From assembly GCF_008993995.1 (NCBI RefSeq), contig NZ_BKNN01000001.1:62001-126000 (forward strand): a DNA stretch of 64,000 nucleotides, read 5' to 3'. The notes under the pieces are model-generated. The model saw only the letters and a list, made by a program, of their open reading frames with translations. It did not search any database and had not been told where the DNA came from. The position numbers and the translations under genes were made by a program. Each line of letters begins with the position of its first letter. Positions within the stretch are counted from its first letter, which is position 1. This document shows, piece after piece, positions 21,217 through 30,737 of this stretch. This stretch comes from Acinetobacter brisouii (GTDB taxonomy: Bacteria; Pseudomonadota; Gammaproteobacteria; Pseudomonadales; Moraxellaceae).

Positions 21217-21867
21217 ATGAAATTGGCTTTATTTGATCTTGATCACACCCTGTTAAATACCGATTCAGACCACTCTTGGGGTGAATTTTTAGTGAATGAA
21301 GGCTTGGTTGATCCCGTGCATCATCGCCAAATGAATGATAAGTTCTATGAAGACTATAAGGCAGGAATGCTTGATCCGATTGCCTATAATGAGTTTGTAT
21401 TTGAGTTTTTAGCTCAACATTCAAATCAATATTTAACTGATTTACATCAATTATTTATGCAAAAAATCATTCGTCCGCAAATGCGCCAAAAAGGTTTCCA
21501 TGCCATTCAAAAGCATAAAGACTTAGGACATGCGATTGTTGGGATTACGGCGACCAGTGACTTTATTACGGCGCCTATTTTTCGCGAGTTTGGAATTACT
21601 GAAATTATCGCCACCAATGCAGAAGTTAAAGATGGTTATTACACAGGTAAAGTGGCGGGTACACCTTGTTATCAGCAAGGTAAGCTGGTGCGTTTAGAAC
21701 AGTGGTTGGCAGGTCGTGAAGTTGATGAGTCTTGGGCATATTCAGATTCTATCAATGACCGTTTTTTGCTTGAATATGCAACCCATGCAATTGCTGTGAA
21801 TCCTGATGACCGTTTAGAACAACTTGCCAAAGAGCAAGGTTGGCAAATCCAAGATTGGTCGATTTAA
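21217..21867 (+). CDS. HAD-IB family (SerB-like) phosphatase
   Basis: This 216-aa protein begins MKLALFDLDHTLLNTDSD, with the DxD nucleophile motif of HAD enzymes. Motif II is GITATSDFITAP; motifs III and IV are suggested by GKLVRLEQWL and YSDSINDRFLLEYA. A long helical cap follows motif I, as in the HAD-IB group with phosphoserine phosphatase. The exact substrate is unknown. I chose ATG 21217 because GAGAA lies six nt upstream; an ATG at 21205 has no RBS. It is transcribed divergently from rppH. Confidence 0.88.
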   Translation: MKLALFDLDHTLLNTDSDHSWGEFLVNEGLVDPVHHRQMNDKFYEDYKAGMLDPIAYNEFVFEFLAQHSNQYLTDLHQLFMQKIIRPQMRQKGFHAIQKHKDLGHAIVGITATSDFITAPIFREFGITEIIATNAEVKDGYYTGKVAGTPCYQQGKLVRLEQWLAGREVDESWAYSDSINDRFLLEYATHAIAVNPDDRLEQLAKEQGWQIQDWSI

Positions 21868-21983
21868 CCCCCTTTATGCTGATTTATTTTTGATATATTG
21901 AAAGAGATTTCAATATGCTCAGCGAGACAGATCAAGCACATGCAGATGATGTCGATTTATTTTTAAAAATCTTCACGCAGTGT

Positions 21984-22021
21984 CTAAATTTATTGCTATA
22001 ACAACTCAGCAATAAATTTAG
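21984..22021 (+). repeat. Perfect 14-bp inverted repeat just 5' of the DUF2252 RBS
   Basis: CTAAATTTATTGCT (21984-21997) and AGCAATAAATTTAG (22008-22021) are exact reverse complements with a 10-nt loop. The last base is the first base of GAGG, the RBS for the ATG at 22030. There is no T tract, so it is not a normal terminator. Confidence 0.85.
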
Positions 22022-22029
22022 AGGCTGCT

Positions 22030-23463
22030 ATGAAACAACAAAAAATTGCATTGCCAAATCAACTTTGGACGTCAGACAGTATTGATCTTACCTCGCACCG
22101 TTATCAGGGTAAATTATTGAAAAAAGCCGATGGTTTGGCTTTGGGGAAAGCACAGCGTAAAACCCATCCACGGCAAAATCTTGCGGATTTATCTCAGCGT
22201 CCCAAAAATACCAATGCACTGACGATTTATGATTGGAGTAATCAAGGGCGACTCGAACATCTCAAGCCAATTCGGGCAAAACGTATGAGTGTTTCGGCAT
22301 TTACTTTTTATCGGGGAATGCCTGCATTGATGCTGTTTGATCAGGCTTGGGAGCCGCAGCATTCAGGTTTGTTTCAGCAAATTTGTGGTGACTGTCATTT
22401 GAGTAATTTTGGCGGTTTTGCCAGTCCTGAACGTAATTTACTATTTGGGATTAATGATTTTGATGAAACATTGGTTGCACCGTTTGAGTGGGATCTTAAG
22501 CGGTTAGCGACCAGTTTTGTGATTGCAGCTCAAGATATTGGACTCAGTGAGCGAGCAGGTTTAAAAGCCGTAAAAATTATGCTCAACAGCTACCGTACAC
22601 ATCTCACTGAGCATACGAAATTGTCACCTTTACAGGTGTGGTATGAAAAAGTGGATGCGAGCACTCTGCTGAAAAGTACCGAATGTCAAAAATTACGCAA
22701 AAAACGTGCTAAACATTTGGATCGTGCAGAAAAACGCACGACACACTCCTTATTGCCGAAGTTAACTGAACAAGACCCTGAAACAGGATCTCGTCATTTT
22801 ATTGATGAACCACCGTTGTTGTGGCACCCCCAAGTGGATGAACCCTTTGCCAAAGATGCGGATGAATTCTTTAAAGATTATCGAGATTCATTGAAATATG
22901 AACGCCGTATTTTATTTGACCGTTATCAATTAACCGATGTCGCTATGAAAGTGGTTGGCGTTGGAAGTGTGGGAACGCGCTCAGCGATTGCACTTTTTGA
23001 GGATGCAGACCGTGAACCTCTAATTTTACAAATGAAAGAAGCCTGTCCCTCTATTTTAAGCCCGCTCTTTCTTGAGCGAGTCGCACATGAAGGTGAGCGT
23101 GTTGTGCATGGGCAACAGTTAATGCAAGCCGCAAGCGATATTTTCTTGGGATTTTCTCGAATTGAACAGCAGTTTCATGTGCGTCAGTTACGCGATATGA
23201 AGATTTCAGTCGATTTACAGGATATGGATGAAGCCTATTTTCATGAATATGCAGAAAGTTGTGGTTTTGCTTTGGCTCATGCTCATGCCAAAGCAGGCAA
23301 TGCTGATGTAGTAATGGGATATTTGGGTGAGGGTGATGGCATAGTTGAGACTTTACAGTGTTATGCGATGGCATCTTCTGAACGTAATCTAGAAGATTAT
23401 CAATTGTTTATGAATGAAATTTCGGATGAAAAAATCGCTGTTGCGGGCGATGATGTGTTGTAA
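22030..23463 (+). CDS. DUF2252 family protein
   Basis: This 477-aa protein has the hallmarks of DUF2252: RMSVSAFTFYRGMPALML, CGDCHLSNFGGFASPE and GINDFDETLVAPFEWDLKRLATSF near residues 90-160. It ends with a block rich in Ala and His (CGFALAHAHAKAGNADVVMGYLG). The GDxHxxN and DFDE motifs resemble the catalytic loops of aminoglycoside-phosphotransferase-like kinases, so a kinase fold is likely, but the substrate is unknown. The Spo0M-like gene follows 26 nt later, so an operon is probable. A perfect stem-loop sits immediately before the RBS. Confidence 0.87.
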   Translation: MKQQKIALPNQLWTSDSIDLTSHRYQGKLLKKADGLALGKAQRKTHPRQNLADLSQRPKNTNALTIYDWSNQGRLEHLKPIRAKRMSVSAFTFYRGMPALMLFDQAWEPQHSGLFQQICGDCHLSNFGGFASPERNLLFGINDFDETLVAPFEWDLKRLATSFVIAAQDIGLSERAGLKAVKIMLNSYRTHLTEHTKLSPLQVWYEKVDASTLLKSTECQKLRKKRAKHLDRAEKRTTHSLLPKLTEQDPETGSRHFIDEPPLLWHPQVDEPFAKDADEFFKDYRDSLKYERRILFDRYQLTDVAMKVVGVGSVGTRSAIALFEDADREPLILQMKEACPSILSPLFLERVAHEGERVVHGQQLMQAASDIFLGFSRIEQQFHVRQLRDMKISVDLQDMDEAYFHEYAESCGFALAHAHAKAGNADVVMGYLGEGDGIVETLQCYAMASSERNLEDYQLFMNEISDEKIAVAGDDVL

Positions 23464-23489
23464 GTTTTTATTTTAAAAATTAGAGAGAA

Positions 23490-24239
23490 ATGATGTTTAA
23501 GAAAATTTTGTCAGGACTGGGGATGCAAGGCGTGAGTGTGGAAACACGTTTGCATAACCCAAAACTTTATGCAGGTGAAACCTTGCATGGAGAAATTCGC
23601 TTTCAAGGTGGGTCTTCCGATAAGGAAATTAATCATCTGAATTTACAGTTGATGACGCTGGCTGAAGTCGAGTCAGGTGATCATGAAAGCAATCAGGCTT
23701 TGATTTTACAAGACTGGTTGGTCAATTCTCGTTTTATTTTACCTGCCAATCAAAGTCATTGTATTCCTTTTAGTCTGGCTTTGCCCCTCGAAACCCCGAT
23801 TACCGAAGTTGCTTGTCGTCAGAACGCCACGCGTGTCTGGATACAGACGTATATGGATGTAGATTGGGGGTTGGATGCAACAGATCACGACTATTTAAAT
23901 ATTTTACCAACACCCACCATGCAGGTATTTTTACAGGCAATGCAGTATTGTGGTTTTGTGTTGGCAACTGTAGATGTGGAAAAAGGGCAAATCACAGCGC
24001 CTGCTTTTCGCTCAACGTTGGGCTGTTATCAGGAATTGGAGTTTGTTTCTGTACATCATTTTAGCGGGTTCAATGAAGTTGAAGTGTCTTTTGTCACACA
24101 AGCCACCTGTATCCATATCATGCTTGAAATTGATCGAAAATTTCGCTCAGATCAGTTATTGACGCTGACCTTACCAAATCAGGGTCTAGTTGTTGAACAA
24201 GTGGCTCAACAGATTCGGCAAATTTTAGGCTTAGGGTAG
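23490..24239 (+). CDS. Spo0M-like (SpoOM) family protein
   Basis: This 249-aa protein starts MMFKKILSGLGMQGVSVETRL and shows the arrestin-like beta-rich pattern of the SpoOM family (GETLHGEIRFQGG, FILPANQSHCIPFSLALPLETPI). In Bacillus, Spo0M affects sporulation; in non-sporulating gammaproteobacteria the function is unknown. Two adjacent ATGs (23490, 23493) follow AGAGAGAA. It lies 26 nt after the DUF2252 gene. Confidence 0.82.
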   Translation: MMFKKILSGLGMQGVSVETRLHNPKLYAGETLHGEIRFQGGSSDKEINHLNLQLMTLAEVESGDHESNQALILQDWLVNSRFILPANQSHCIPFSLALPLETPITEVACRQNATRVWIQTYMDVDWGLDATDHDYLNILPTPTMQVFLQAMQYCGFVLATVDVEKGQITAPAFRSTLGCYQELEFVSVHHFSGFNEVEVSFVTQATCIHIMLEIDRKFRSDQLLTLTLPNQGLVVEQVAQQIRQILGLG

Positions 24240-24370
24240 AGGAATTGTCATCTATTTGACATCTTGCTCTTTTAAATTTGAAGCATGAGTAAAATAAAAA
24301 TAAATCAGGAAGAATACGCTTCCACTATGTTTCAAATGTTTCTTAGTCTTCACCGTTATGCTGCAAAGCG

Positions 24371-24694
24371 GTGGCCTCGTTGTTATTCTTTACCGCCTTT
24401 ATCTTATGGCATATCTTCTTAGAATATCCTGAATTGTATCGCCAGTTTTGTCTGCAAAGTTTGGGGCGTGTTGTCCAACATCAGCCTTACACTGCCCATA
24501 GCTCACCTCAAGAGCAGCAACAACAGTTATATGCTGCATGGCAATATAGCTGTCGTTTGCATGGTCTAAATCCTCAACATGCCACTCATCTACCGCGTTT
24601 ATTTGCAATAGATCAGTTGCTGCAATGGCCACAGGGGCAGACCTTTGTTTTAGAGCAAATCCAACAGGATTATGTCCAGTATCTCAAGTCATAA
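24371..24694 (+). CDS. Hypothetical small protein, possibly with disrupted 5' end
   Basis: This 107-codon ORF opens with a GTG and encodes a hydrophobic N-terminus (SLLFFTAFILWHIF) followed by a soluble Gln/His-rich part. I do not recognise it. The GTG has no good RBS. Two ATGs with AGGAAG upstream (24327, 24336) open a different frame (MFQMFLSLHRYAAKRW...) that stops after 32 codons. A frameshift at about 24360-24375 could therefore have split one gene. It sits between the Spo0M-like gene and a convergent LysR gene. Confidence 0.45.
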   Translation: MASLLFFTAFILWHIFLEYPELYRQFCLQSLGRVVQHQPYTAHSSPQEQQQQLYAAWQYSCRLHGLNPQHATHLPRLFAIDQLLQWPQGQTFVLEQIQQDYVQYLKS

Positions 24695-24730
24695 TCCTCA
24701 TCCTCATCCTCATCCTCATCCTCATCCTCA
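24695..24730. repeat. Hexanucleotide tandem repeat (TCCTCA)6
   Basis: Six perfect copies of TCCTCA run from 24695 to 24730, beginning immediately after the TAA of the small ORF and ending 36 nt before the stop codon of the convergent LysR gene. Six-base units do not change frame, and the repeat lies outside both genes. Confidence 0.95.
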
Positions 24731-24765
24731 AGCTGTAGCAGTGGTTGTAGCAGTTGTGGTGGTGA

Positions 24766-25632
24766 TTAATGTTGTGTCTGCATCATTTGAATTAAGCTTT
24801 GCATGGCACGCGACTGGGTTCGGGCAGGATGCCAGACCAAGCCCAGTTGACGCTGCATTTTAATTTCAAGTGGTAGTCTTTTCAGGTCTTGATTAACGAG
24901 TGTTAGGGGTAGTACTGACCAGCCTAACCCAATCGAAACCAACATGCGAATGGATTCTAAAGGATTGTTACTCATACTGACTTTGGGCTTCAAACCTTGT
25001 TTTTCAAACTCTGCTAGTGTGATTTGACTGGTATAGGTCTTTGCAGCAGGCAGCAAACTTGGATAGCTCATCAGATCTTCTAAGCTAAGCTGAGTTTTGG
25101 CAGCAAGCGGATGAAATGGCGCGGCTACAAACACCAAAGGATCATTCCAGATCGATTGATACTTTAAGCGTTCATCCAGTTGCGGTGGTAAGGTTAAAAA
25201 GGCCAATTCTAAATCACCTGCAAAAACCTGTTCATGGGCTTGCTCTGAATCAACGAAATGTACATCTAAAGTGACATCGGGATAATGCTGAACATATTGT
25301 TTGAGATGATGCGGCAAGTGGTGCAAACCAATATGATGACTGGTACCAATTTTTAAACGACCTTGTACACTCGTGTGTTGATGGCTAAGCGTGTGGTGCA
25401 TTTCACCCAGTTCATTTAGCCATGTTTTGACTTTGGGCAGAAGTTCATAGGCAGTATGTGTGGGTTGAATCCCGCGACCTGCTGACTCGAACAGGGTAAC
25501 GCCAAAATATTCTTCTAAACAGTGGATACGTTTTGTGACCGCAGGTTGGGTAATAAATAGTTGATCGGCGGCAAGCGAAATCGAGCCTGTTTCCATGACT
25601 TTAATAAAAGCTTCAAAAGCGGCCAAATTCAT
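24766..25632 (-). CDS. LysR-family transcriptional regulator
   Basis: This 288-aa protein has an N-terminal LysR helix-turn-helix (LAAFEAFIKVMETGSISLAADQLFITQPAVTKRIHCLEEYFGVTLFE) and a full-length effector domain. A LysR gene also lies next to leuC in Pseudomonas aeruginosa. Control of the leucine genes is possible, but the DUF2061 gene lies between them here. GGATAATAAAC precedes the ATG. Confidence 0.9.
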   Translation of the reverse strand: MNLAAFEAFIKVMETGSISLAADQLFITQPAVTKRIHCLEEYFGVTLFESAGRGIQPTHTAYELLPKVKTWLNELGEMHHTLSHQHTSVQGRLKIGTSHHIGLHHLPHHLKQYVQHYPDVTLDVHFVDSEQAHEQVFAGDLELAFLTLPPQLDERLKYQSIWNDPLVFVAAPFHPLAAKTQLSLEDLMSYPSLLPAAKTYTSQITLAEFEKQGLKPKVSMSNNPLESIRMLVSIGLGWSVLPLTLVNQDLKRLPLEIKMQRQLGLVWHPARTQSRAMQSLIQMMQTQH

Positions 25633-25793
25633 GTTTATTATCCATAAACTATTTTTATAGTCTTCTATTATTTAAGAATCATGTGGATTAAGCAAAATAA
25701 AATAAACCTTTTTACATATGCGTCTTGAATTTTCTGCCTAATCCCAGAATCTTTGGTTATTGCGCAGATGAAATAAGCTTCAAGCTCTCTAAA

Positions 25794-25815
25794 AAAGCCA
25801 CTGAAAAGTGGCTTT
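25794..25815 (-). terminator. Terminator of the DUF2061 gene
   Basis: AAAGCCACT (25794-25802) pairs with AGTGGCTTT (25807-25815) around GAAA. On the minus strand it ends in a run of six T. Confidence 0.85.
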
Positions 25816-25838
25816 ATCAGCAAGAGAAATGGGTTGAG

Positions 25839-26078
25839 TTATGAGGACATGATTTTTTCTTTTTGATTGAGATTGTGCTTTTCCCAAAAGCGTTCATGAA
25901 TAAAGTAAGCAAATGCTTGAACAGTCGGTTCAAGTAAACTCAGGGTTATCGCCATCCAAAAGTTACCTGTTACAAAATATCCCACCAACATGGCAACCGT
26001 AATATGCATGACATAGTAGCTTAGGGTTTTTTTGAACATTCGCTGATGGGTAATCACAAAGTGTTGAATGTGTGCCAT
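25839..26078 (-). CDS. DUF2061 family small membrane protein
   Basis: This 79-aa protein shows the DUF2061 pattern: KTLSYYVMHITVAMLVGYFVTG, then SLLEPTVQAFAYFIHERFWEKH. Two hydrophobic helices suggest an inner-membrane protein of unknown function. GGAAT lies before the ATG, and a clear terminator follows. Confidence 0.82.
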   Translation of the reverse strand: MAHIQHFVITHQRMFKKTLSYYVMHITVAMLVGYFVTGNFWMAITLSLLEPTVQAFAYFIHERFWEKHNLNQKEKIMSS

Positions 26079-26232
26079 ATCGGGATTCCTCTGCTCAATG
26101 CTGATCTTGAATAGAGATTAACGCTGACCTTTAAATTTGTAAAAACGAATATTTTTGTTATTTTGATTGGTAAAGTAGATGCTTATGGCGGGATGAATTT
26201 CAGTGTTTAATTCATTCCAAAAAGTTTATTGA

Positions 26233-26278
26233 TTTATAAAAATGATAAATTAGATTTATGTGAAACACCGCTTATAAT
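26233..26278 (+). promoter_or_regulatory. Candidate leuC promoter with upstream dyad
   Basis: TATAAT at 26273-26278 lies 45 nt before leuC. Its -35 region is poor, which suits an activated promoter. A dyad TTTAT-N7-ATAAA (26233-26249) is centred near -43 and contains a T-N11-A pattern of LysR type. No leucine-rich leader peptide is visible in the 229-nt region. Confidence 0.4.
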
Positions 26279-26322
26279 GAAAATAGAAGATTTAATTACC
26301 CAGTCCAATGGAGCGCGTCGAC

Positions 26323-27741
26323 ATGGCAGGCAAGACATTATATGACAAGTTGTGGGATGACCATTTGGTGAAGCAACGTGATGATGGTTCGAGTTTAATT
26401 TACATCGACCGTCATCTGTTACATGAAGTGACTTCACCGCAAGCATTTGAAGGTTTACAACTTGCAGGTCGTCAGCCATGGCGTTTAAGTGCCAACATCG
26501 CAACACCTGACCATAACGTTCCGACATCGAAAAAAGAACGTGAGCAGGGTGTTGCCGGAATTGAAGATGATACGTCACGTATTCAAGTCCAAACTTTAGA
26601 TGACAACTGTAAAACCTTTAACATTGTTGAGTTTGACATCAATGATGTACGTCAGGGGATTGCACATGTGGTTGGGCCAGAGCAAGGTTTAACTTTGCCA
26701 GGCATGACGGTGGTGTGTGGTGATTCACATACAGCAACGCATGGTGCATTTGGCTGTTTGGCACACGGTATCGGCACTTCAGAAGTTGAACATGTATTGG
26801 CAACCCAATGCTTGGTTCAAAAGAAAATGAAAAACATGTTGGTTCGTGTCGATGGGACATTGGGCAAAGGCGTGACCTCTAAAGACGTGGTTTTGGCGAT
26901 TATCGGTAAAATCGGGACAGCAGGTGGTACAGGTCATGCGATTGAGTTCGGTGGTCAAGTCTTCCGTGACATGTCGATGGAAGGTCGTATGACGGTGTGT
27001 AACATGGCAATTGAAGCAGGCGCACGCGTTGGCTTGGTGGCTGTGGATGATAAAACTATTGAGTATGTCAAAGACCGCCCATATGCACCAAAAGGTGAAG
27101 ATTGGGACAAAGCGGTTGCTTACTGGAATACTTTACATTCTGATGATGATGCTCAATTTGACACGGTTGTGGTGTTAAACGGCGAAGAGATTGAACCACA
27201 AGTCTCTTGGGGGACATCTCCAGAAATGGTGATTGCAGTATCACAAGCGGTTCCAACATTGGAACAGGCAAAAGATGATGTACAGCGTAAAGACTGGACT
27301 CGTGCTTATCAGTACATGGGTTTAACCGCAGGTCAGGCTTTGGCAGACATTCAGTTAGATCGTGTATTTATCGGTTCATGCACCAACTCACGTATTGAAG
27401 ATATTCGTGCTGCGGCTGAAGTGGTGAAAGGCCATAAAGTAGCAACAAGCATTAAACAAGCCATGGTTGTTCCAGGTTCTGGTTTGGTGAAACAGCAAGC
27501 TGAAGCTGAAGGTTTGGACAAAATCTTCATTGAAGCTGGTTTTGAATGGCGTGAACCGGGTTGCTCAATGTGCTTGGCGATGAATGCTGATAAGTTACAA
27601 CCAGGTGAGCACTGTGCATCCACCTCAAACCGTAACTTTGAAGGTCGTCAGGGGAATGGCGGGCGTACCCATTTGGTCAGCCCAGCAATGGCAGCAGCAG
27701 CGGCAATTGCAGGTCATTTCGTTGATGTTCGTACATTCTAA
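26323..27741 (+). CDS. leuC: 3-isopropylmalate dehydratase large subunit
   Basis: This 472-aa aconitase-family subunit isomerises 2- to 3-isopropylmalate in leucine synthesis, together with LeuD. The start [16 protein letters not shown], the catalytic block [27 protein letters not shown] and the Fe-S ligands in [10 protein letters not shown] and [10 protein letters not shown] are all visible. The upstream in-frame ATG at 26308 was rejected because GGAG lies nine nt before 26323. leuD follows 11 nt later. Confidence 0.98.
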   Translation: MAGKTLYDKLWDDHLVKQRDDGSSLIYIDRHLLHEVTSPQAFEGLQLAGRQPWRLSANIATPDHNVPTSKKEREQGVAGIEDDTSRIQVQTLDDNCKTFNIVEFDINDVRQGIAHVVGPEQGLTLPGMTVVCGDSHTATHGAFGCLAHGIGTSEVEHVLATQCLVQKKMKNMLVRVDGTLGKGVTSKDVVLAIIGKIGTAGGTGHAIEFGGQVFRDMSMEGRMTVCNMAIEAGARVGLVAVDDKTIEYVKDRPYAPKGEDWDKAVAYWNTLHSDDDAQFDTVVVLNGEEIEPQVSWGTSPEMVIAVSQAVPTLEQAKDDVQRKDWTRAYQYMGLTAGQALADIQLDRVFIGSCTNSRIEDIRAAAEVVKGHKVATSIKQAMVVPGSGLVKQQAEAEGLDKIFIEAGFEWREPGCSMCLAMNADKLQPGEHCASTSNRNFEGRQGNGGRTHLVSPAMAAAAAIAGHFVDVRTF

Positions 27742-27752
27742 GGGAGTCGCAG

Positions 27753-28403
27753 ATGAAAGCGTATACAGTTGAACAGGGTATCGTTGCACCTTTAGATCGT
27801 GCCAATGTCGATACCGACTTGATTATTCCAAAACAATTTTTGAAATCCATTAAACGCACAGGCTTTGGCGATAATTTGTTTGATGAGCTTCGTTATTTGG
27901 ATGAAGGTTATTTGGGACAAGACATTAGCAAACGTCCGAAAAACCCTGACTTCATGTTGAACCAAGCACGTTATCAGGGTGCTTCGGTGCTCATTGCACG
28001 TAGCAACTTTGGTTGTGGTTCAAGCCGTGAACATGCACCTTGGGCACTTGAAGAGTATGGTTTCCGTACCGTGATTGCACCAAGTTTCGCGGACATTTTC
28101 TTCAATAATAGTTTTAAAAATGGCATGTTACCTGTCATTTTATCGGAAGAAATTGTTGATCAACTTTTCAAGGAATGTGCAGCGACTGAAGGCTATCAGT
28201 TAACGATTGATTTGGCTGCGCAAGAAGTGCGTACGCCATCGGGTCAAGCATTTTCCTTTGAAGTTGATCCATTTCGTAAGCACTGCTTGTTAAATGGTTT
28301 GGATGATATTGGTTTGACTTTACAAGATGCGGATTTAATCCGTGAATATGAAGCCAAAACCAAACAAGCACGCCCTTGGGTTTTCCAAGAATTACAGGGC
28401 TAA
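27753..28403 (+). CDS. leuD: 3-isopropylmalate dehydratase small subunit
   Basis: This 216-aa swivel-domain subunit pairs with LeuC. Typical motifs are [24 protein letters not shown] near the start and [16 protein letters not shown] around residue 85. GGGAG lies before the ATG. It is in operon with leuC. Confidence 0.98.
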   Translation: MKAYTVEQGIVAPLDRANVDTDLIIPKQFLKSIKRTGFGDNLFDELRYLDEGYLGQDISKRPKNPDFMLNQARYQGASVLIARSNFGCGSSREHAPWALEEYGFRTVIAPSFADIFFNNSFKNGMLPVILSEEIVDQLFKECAATEGYQLTIDLAAQEVRTPSGQAFSFEVDPFRKHCLLNGLDDIGLTLQDADLIREYEAKTKQARPWVFQELQG

Positions 28404-28506
28404 GTTGTTGCACTATAAACATGGCGCGAAAGCCCAACTATTGCTAACATGTCGAATTATTTTATGTAATTCAATCTGCTGATCGGCAAAAGGTTGGGCT
28501 ATTCAC

Positions 28507-29079
28507 ATGTTAAAAAACATCGGTCGCGGTGCTTTCTTGGGGTTATCTGCGGTATTGCTGAGTGCGTGTCAACATACGCAACGTGCGGTTGATACCATGG
28601 CGATCAAGTTTATTGCACCTGAACAACGACCTGCAAATGTCAAACTGTACTGTACAGGGACTGCCAATTGCGAATTTGAACGCTTTGATAATATTCAAAT
28701 TGTGGATGACACAACACATTTGGTGAATTATGAAGCCATTCGAAAAGGCTATGTGCGTTTAAATAGTAAAACCACAAGCTATAACAATTCTTTATATTTG
28801 ACCGTACCTGACCAGCAGCATGAAGTAGTGATTCGCTTCTATCCGATCTCGATGGATCGTGCTGAAAAAATCAGTGTGATTCACAATTTTAAGGCGAATA
28901 AAAGTTATAGCTTCAAAATGTATCGCAATCGAAGTAAACAATCAGGCAGTTTGTTGAACGTATCAGCACCAGATCCACTGTGTGTGGTGCTATTGCAAGA
29001 TCAACACCCAATTCGCCGTTTTTGTAAGCCCTATAATGTGCTAACAGGATTGGGCGAATTTGTGGAACAAAAACTTTAA
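28507..29079 (+). CDS. Hypothetical lipoprotein between leuD and leuB
   Basis: This 190-aa protein has a short signal peptide and a lipobox (VLLSAC, Cys about residue 21). The rest is beta-rich with Cys residues (LYCTGTANCEFE; DPLCVVLL; RRFCKPY) that could form disulfides in the periplasm. I do not recognise the family. It sits inside the leucine gene cluster, 103 nt after leuD and 44 nt before leuB, on the same strand, so it is probably co-transcribed although its function seems unrelated. Confidence 0.8.
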   Translation: MLKNIGRGAFLGLSAVLLSACQHTQRAVDTMAIKFIAPEQRPANVKLYCTGTANCEFERFDNIQIVDDTTHLVNYEAIRKGYVRLNSKTTSYNNSLYLTVPDQQHEVVIRFYPISMDRAEKISVIHNFKANKSYSFKMYRNRSKQSGSLLNVSAPDPLCVVLLQDQHPIRRFCKPYNVLTGLGEFVEQKL

Positions 29080-29123
29080 CTGGGCAATTTGCGCCTGAGT
29101 TGTTGTGATAAATGGAACCCTTT

Positions 29124-30203
29124 ATGTCTAAACATATTTTAATTTTAGCGGGCGATGGTATTGGCCCTGAGATTGTTGCTGCTGCGGAAACTGTTTTAAA
29201 CACAGTCAATGACAAGTTTAACTTAGGTTTAACGTGGGAACATGGTTTACTCGGTGGTTCAGCGATTGATGCACATGGCGAACCCTACCCAGCAGTGACT
29301 AGCGCACAGGCACAAAAAGCCGATGCCATTTTATTGGGTGCGGTTGGCGGGCCAAAATGGGACAGTATTGAGCGCTCAATTCGTCCTGAACGCGGTTTAC
29401 TGAAAATCCGTAGCGAACTTAATTTATTCGCCAACTTGCGCCCAGCGATCTTGTATCCGCAATTGGCAGATGCTTCAAGCTTGAAGCCTGAAATTGTAGC
29501 GGGTTTAGACATTCTTATCGTTCGTGAATTGACAGGCGGAATCTACTTCGGTCAGCCACGCGGGATTCGTGAACTCGAAAACGGTGAAAAACAGGGTTAT
29601 AACACTGACGTTTATGCAGAGTCTGAAATTAAACGTATTGCCAAAGTTGCTTTTGAAATGGCAAACCTACGTGGTGGCAAAGTCTGTTCAGTAGACAAAG
29701 CCAACGTACTTGAAGTGACTGAACTTTGGAAACAAACCGTAACTGCGCTTAAAGAAGAACAATATCCTGAGATTAATTTGTCACACATGTATGTGGACAA
29801 TGCTGCGATGCAATTGGTGCGTGCGCCAAAACAGTTTGATGTGATTGTGACAGGCAACCTGTTTGGCGACATCTTGTCTGATGAAGCTGCGATGTTGACA
29901 GGTTCGATTGGTATGTTGCCATCGGCATCATTGGATGAAAATGGCAAAGGCATGTATGAGCCATGTCATGGTTCTGCACCAGATATCGCGGGTAAAGATC
30001 TTGCCAATCCATTAGCGACGATTCTTTCAGTGGCAATGATGCTACGTTACACTTTCCGTGAAGAAGCAGCAGCTAAAGCGATTGAAGATGCTGTGGGTCA
30101 AGTTCTAGATCAAGGTTTACGTACAGCAGATATTATGTCTGAAGGCATGGACAAAGTAGGTACGAAGGCAATGGGTGCCGCAGTGGTTGCAGCGTTAGTT
30201 TAA
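29124..30203 (+). CDS. leuB: 3-isopropylmalate dehydrogenase
   Basis: This 359-aa NAD-dependent oxidative decarboxylase carries out the third step of leucine synthesis. It starts [18 protein letters not shown]. Conserved blocks include [51 protein letters not shown] and the Mg-binding region [22 protein letters not shown]. The frame extends four codons upstream; ATG 29124 has TGGAA at suitable spacing. A strong terminator follows. Confidence 0.98.
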   Translation: MSKHILILAGDGIGPEIVAAAETVLNTVNDKFNLGLTWEHGLLGGSAIDAHGEPYPAVTSAQAQKADAILLGAVGGPKWDSIERSIRPERGLLKIRSELNLFANLRPAILYPQLADASSLKPEIVAGLDILIVRELTGGIYFGQPRGIRELENGEKQGYNTDVYAESEIKRIAKVAFEMANLRGGKVCSVDKANVLEVTELWKQTVTALKEEQYPEINLSHMYVDNAAMQLVRAPKQFDVIVTGNLFGDILSDEAAMLTGSIGMLPSASLDENGKGMYEPCHGSAPDIAGKDLANPLATILSVAMMLRYTFREEAAAKAIEDAVGQVLDQGLRTADIMSEGMDKVGTKAMGAAVVAALV

Positions 30204-30216
30204 GTTGAACAGATTT

Positions 30217-30247
30217 AAAAAGCGTGATCACCAAGATCGCGCTTTTT
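30217..30247 (+). terminator. leuB terminator
   Basis: AAAAAGCGTGATC (30217-30229) pairs with GATCGCGCTTTTT (30235-30247), with one G-U pair and loop ACCAA, ending in T. Confidence 0.88.
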
Positions 30248-30302
30248 TCTATTTATAAAATTTAAAATAATTTGATTTTTTATAACAAGCAACATAGAGA
30301 AA

Positions 30303-30689
30303 ATGATGAAAATGAAACGTAAATTAGGATTAGCAGGATTACTGCTAGGTTTATCATTGAGTGCCTATGCAGATAATTGTGATCATGCTAGAAATACCTA
30401 TGATGCAGTGCACTGTGATAATAAAGTCTATGTCAATGCAGACAATGAGCTGAATAAGACCTATCAGGAACTACGTAGCAAATTGAACCCTCAGCAAAAG
30501 ACCATTCTCAAGCGTTCACAACTTACTTGGATTCGAGACCGTGATCAAAGCTGTTCAGGTGAATCTGATGTGGGTACGGTAATTTCTACAGGATGCCAGT
30601 TACGTAAAACTCAGGAGCGTAACTCTTGGCTACACGAGCGCTTACGTGAGTGTATAACCATTGGCTGTAAAACATCAGCATTACGCTAA
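30303..30689 (+). CDS. LprI-like / DUF1311 exported protein
   Basis: This 128-aa protein has a signal peptide (LGLAGLLLGLSLSAYA-DN) and a DUF1311-type domain: CDHARNTYDAVHCDNKVYVNADNELNKTYQELRSKL, then LKRSQLTWIRDRDQSC. Related domains occur in lysozyme inhibitor LprI, so a periplasmic role is likely. Several Cys residues may form disulfides. ATGs at 30303, 30306 and 30312 are close together. Confidence 0.82.
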   Translation: MMKMKRKLGLAGLLLGLSLSAYADNCDHARNTYDAVHCDNKVYVNADNELNKTYQELRSKLNPQQKTILKRSQLTWIRDRDQSCSGESDVGTVISTGCQLRKTQERNSWLHERLRECITIGCKTSALR

Positions 30690-30693
30690 GCCT

Positions 30694-30723
30694 AAAAAAA
30701 GCCACAATAATGTGGCTTTTTTT
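30694..30723. terminator. Bidirectional terminator between the DUF1311 gene and infA
   Basis: A perfect stem joins AAAAAAAGCCACA (30694-30706) and TGTGGCTTTTTTT (30711-30723) around ATAA. The A and T tracts on either side let it serve both convergent genes. Confidence 0.92.
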
Positions 30724-30737
30724 GCTTCTACTAATAC

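Noticed and set aside
24672-24863. ORF with a Pro-His repeat tract
   Set aside because: The repeat is just the TCCTCA hexamer read in one frame; the ORF starts inside another gene and ends antisense to the LysR gene.
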